A stretch of 5,379 bases of DNA, from positions 1-5,379 of the forward strand of contig DFKM01000111.1 of assembly GCA_002373555.1 (NCBI GenBank). Reading direction: 5' to 3'. The notes beneath the pieces are model-generated. The model saw nothing but the letters and a program-made list of their open reading frames with translations. It was not told the origin of the DNA and made no database searches. The DNA is from Lachnospiraceae bacterium UBA3645. Its GTDB lineage: Bacteria > Bacillota > Clostridia > Lachnospirales > Lachnospiraceae. The position numbers and the translations under genes are program-made. Each line of letters opens with the position of its first letter. Position 1 is the first letter of the stretch. Below are positions 4,917-5,379 of this stretch, piece by piece.

Positions 4917-5357
4917 ATGGATAAAATTGATCGCAAACTGATCAGGCTTCTGCAGGAAAATGCACGTTACACACTGAAGCAGCTTTCGGAGAAGGTCTAT
5001 CTTTCCTCGCCGGCTGTTGCCGCAAGGATCGAAAAGCTCGAAGAACTGGGGATCATCACCGGCTATCATGCCGATGTGAGTCTTGAGAAGATGGGATACC
5101 ATATCACGGCCTTCATCAACATCGAGATGGATCCCAAACAGAAAGCGAATTTTATACCATATATCACCACCGTACCGAATGTCATCGAATGCAGCGTCGT
5201 ATCCGGCAGCTTCGCCGTTCTGCTGAAGGTTGGTTTCCCGAATACCTCCGACCTTGATCTGTTTATCGGACAGCTGCAGAAATACGGCCACACGGAGACA
5301 CAGATCGTATTCTCGGTACCGGTCTCCTACAGGGGACTGGCCATCTCGGAAGAATAA
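4917..5357 (+). CDS. Lrp/AsnC-family transcriptional regulator
   Basis: The 146-residue protein has the standard architecture of feast/famine regulators that respond to amino acids or related metabolites. The N-terminal winged helix-turn-helix includes LDxxD-type start MDKIDRKLIRLLQENAR (1-17), TLKQLSEKVYLSSPAVAARIEKLEELG (19-45) and the wing IITGYHADV. The ligand-binding and oligomerising RAM domain spans about 64-140, with VIECSVVSGSFAVLLKV in place of the common xxGxxDyll pattern; the usual Asp is missing here. The target and effector cannot be told. The start ATG at 4917 is supported by AAGGA at good spacing. It has its own promoter. Autoregulation is common in the family, but I see no clear operator. 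Its closeness to the PLP-homeostasis gene would fit an amino-acid-related role (inference). Confidence 0.94.
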   Translation: MDKIDRKLIRLLQENARYTLKQLSEKVYLSSPAVAARIEKLEELGIITGYHADVSLEKMGYHITAFINIEMDPKQKANFIPYITTVPNVIECSVVSGSFAVLLKVGFPNTSDLDLFIGQLQKYGHTETQIVFSVPVSYRGLAISEE

Positions 5358-5363
5358 AATAAC

Positions 5364-5379
5364 CCATGGGGACAGGCAC
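5364..5379. repeat. Possible edge of a dispersed repeat
   Basis: The last bases, CATGGGGACAGGCAC, resemble one arm of G-rich interspersed repeats I associate with Clostridia intergenic DNA (GGGGACAGGCAC followed by an inverse arm). The second arm would lie outside the window. It also resembles the ACAGG arms of the hairpins at 1671-1741. This is a weak call. Confidence 0.25.

Overview
The window looks like a piece of a Clostridia chromosome, most likely Lachnospiraceae or a near relative. This is inferred from consensus sigma-A promoters, strong Shine-Dalgarno sequences, moderate GC, a small Cys/acidic protein of a type I associate with Lachnospiraceae, and tRNA-Leu genes without encoded CCA. 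It is mostly core and housekeeping DNA. I see no phage, CRISPR array, transposase gene or defence cassette, and no obvious new multi-gene system. The points worth a second look are smaller ones.

Left part, minus strand (1-1750). A gene for a ribbon-helix-helix protein with an unrecognised C-terminal domain has its own promoter and lies 55 bp upstream of clpB. Only the first 286 codons of clpB are inside the window. The gap before clpB shows no CIRCE or CtsR site, so the upstream promoter may drive both genes. Short repeats around that promoter could be an operator. Upstream of it is the 3' flank of a 56-residue Cys/acidic protein gene (DUF6472-like), with two hairpins; one is a likely terminator.

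Middle, plus strand (1920-3610). A divergent intergenic region with inverted repeats separates the 56-residue protein gene from a plus-strand cluster. That cluster encodes a 73-residue helical protein with a faint Nif11/NHLP-leader look, thiamine pyrophosphokinase (thiN) and a flavin reductase-family protein. The close spacing suggests co-transcription of the first two and probably all three.

Minus-strand tRNA pair (3655-3975). Two tRNA-Leu genes, anticodons CAG then AAG, are driven by a consensus promoter with an A/T-rich UP-like element and are followed by a strong hairpin terminator. The AAG anticodon is unusual for bacteria and implies wobble adenosine or inosine decoding of CUN leucine codons.

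Right part, plus strand (4000-5379). A YggS/YlmE-type PLP homeostasis gene and an Lrp/AsnC-family regulator gene each have a recognisable extended -10 promoter. The window ends inside a short G-rich sequence that may be the edge of an interspersed repeat.
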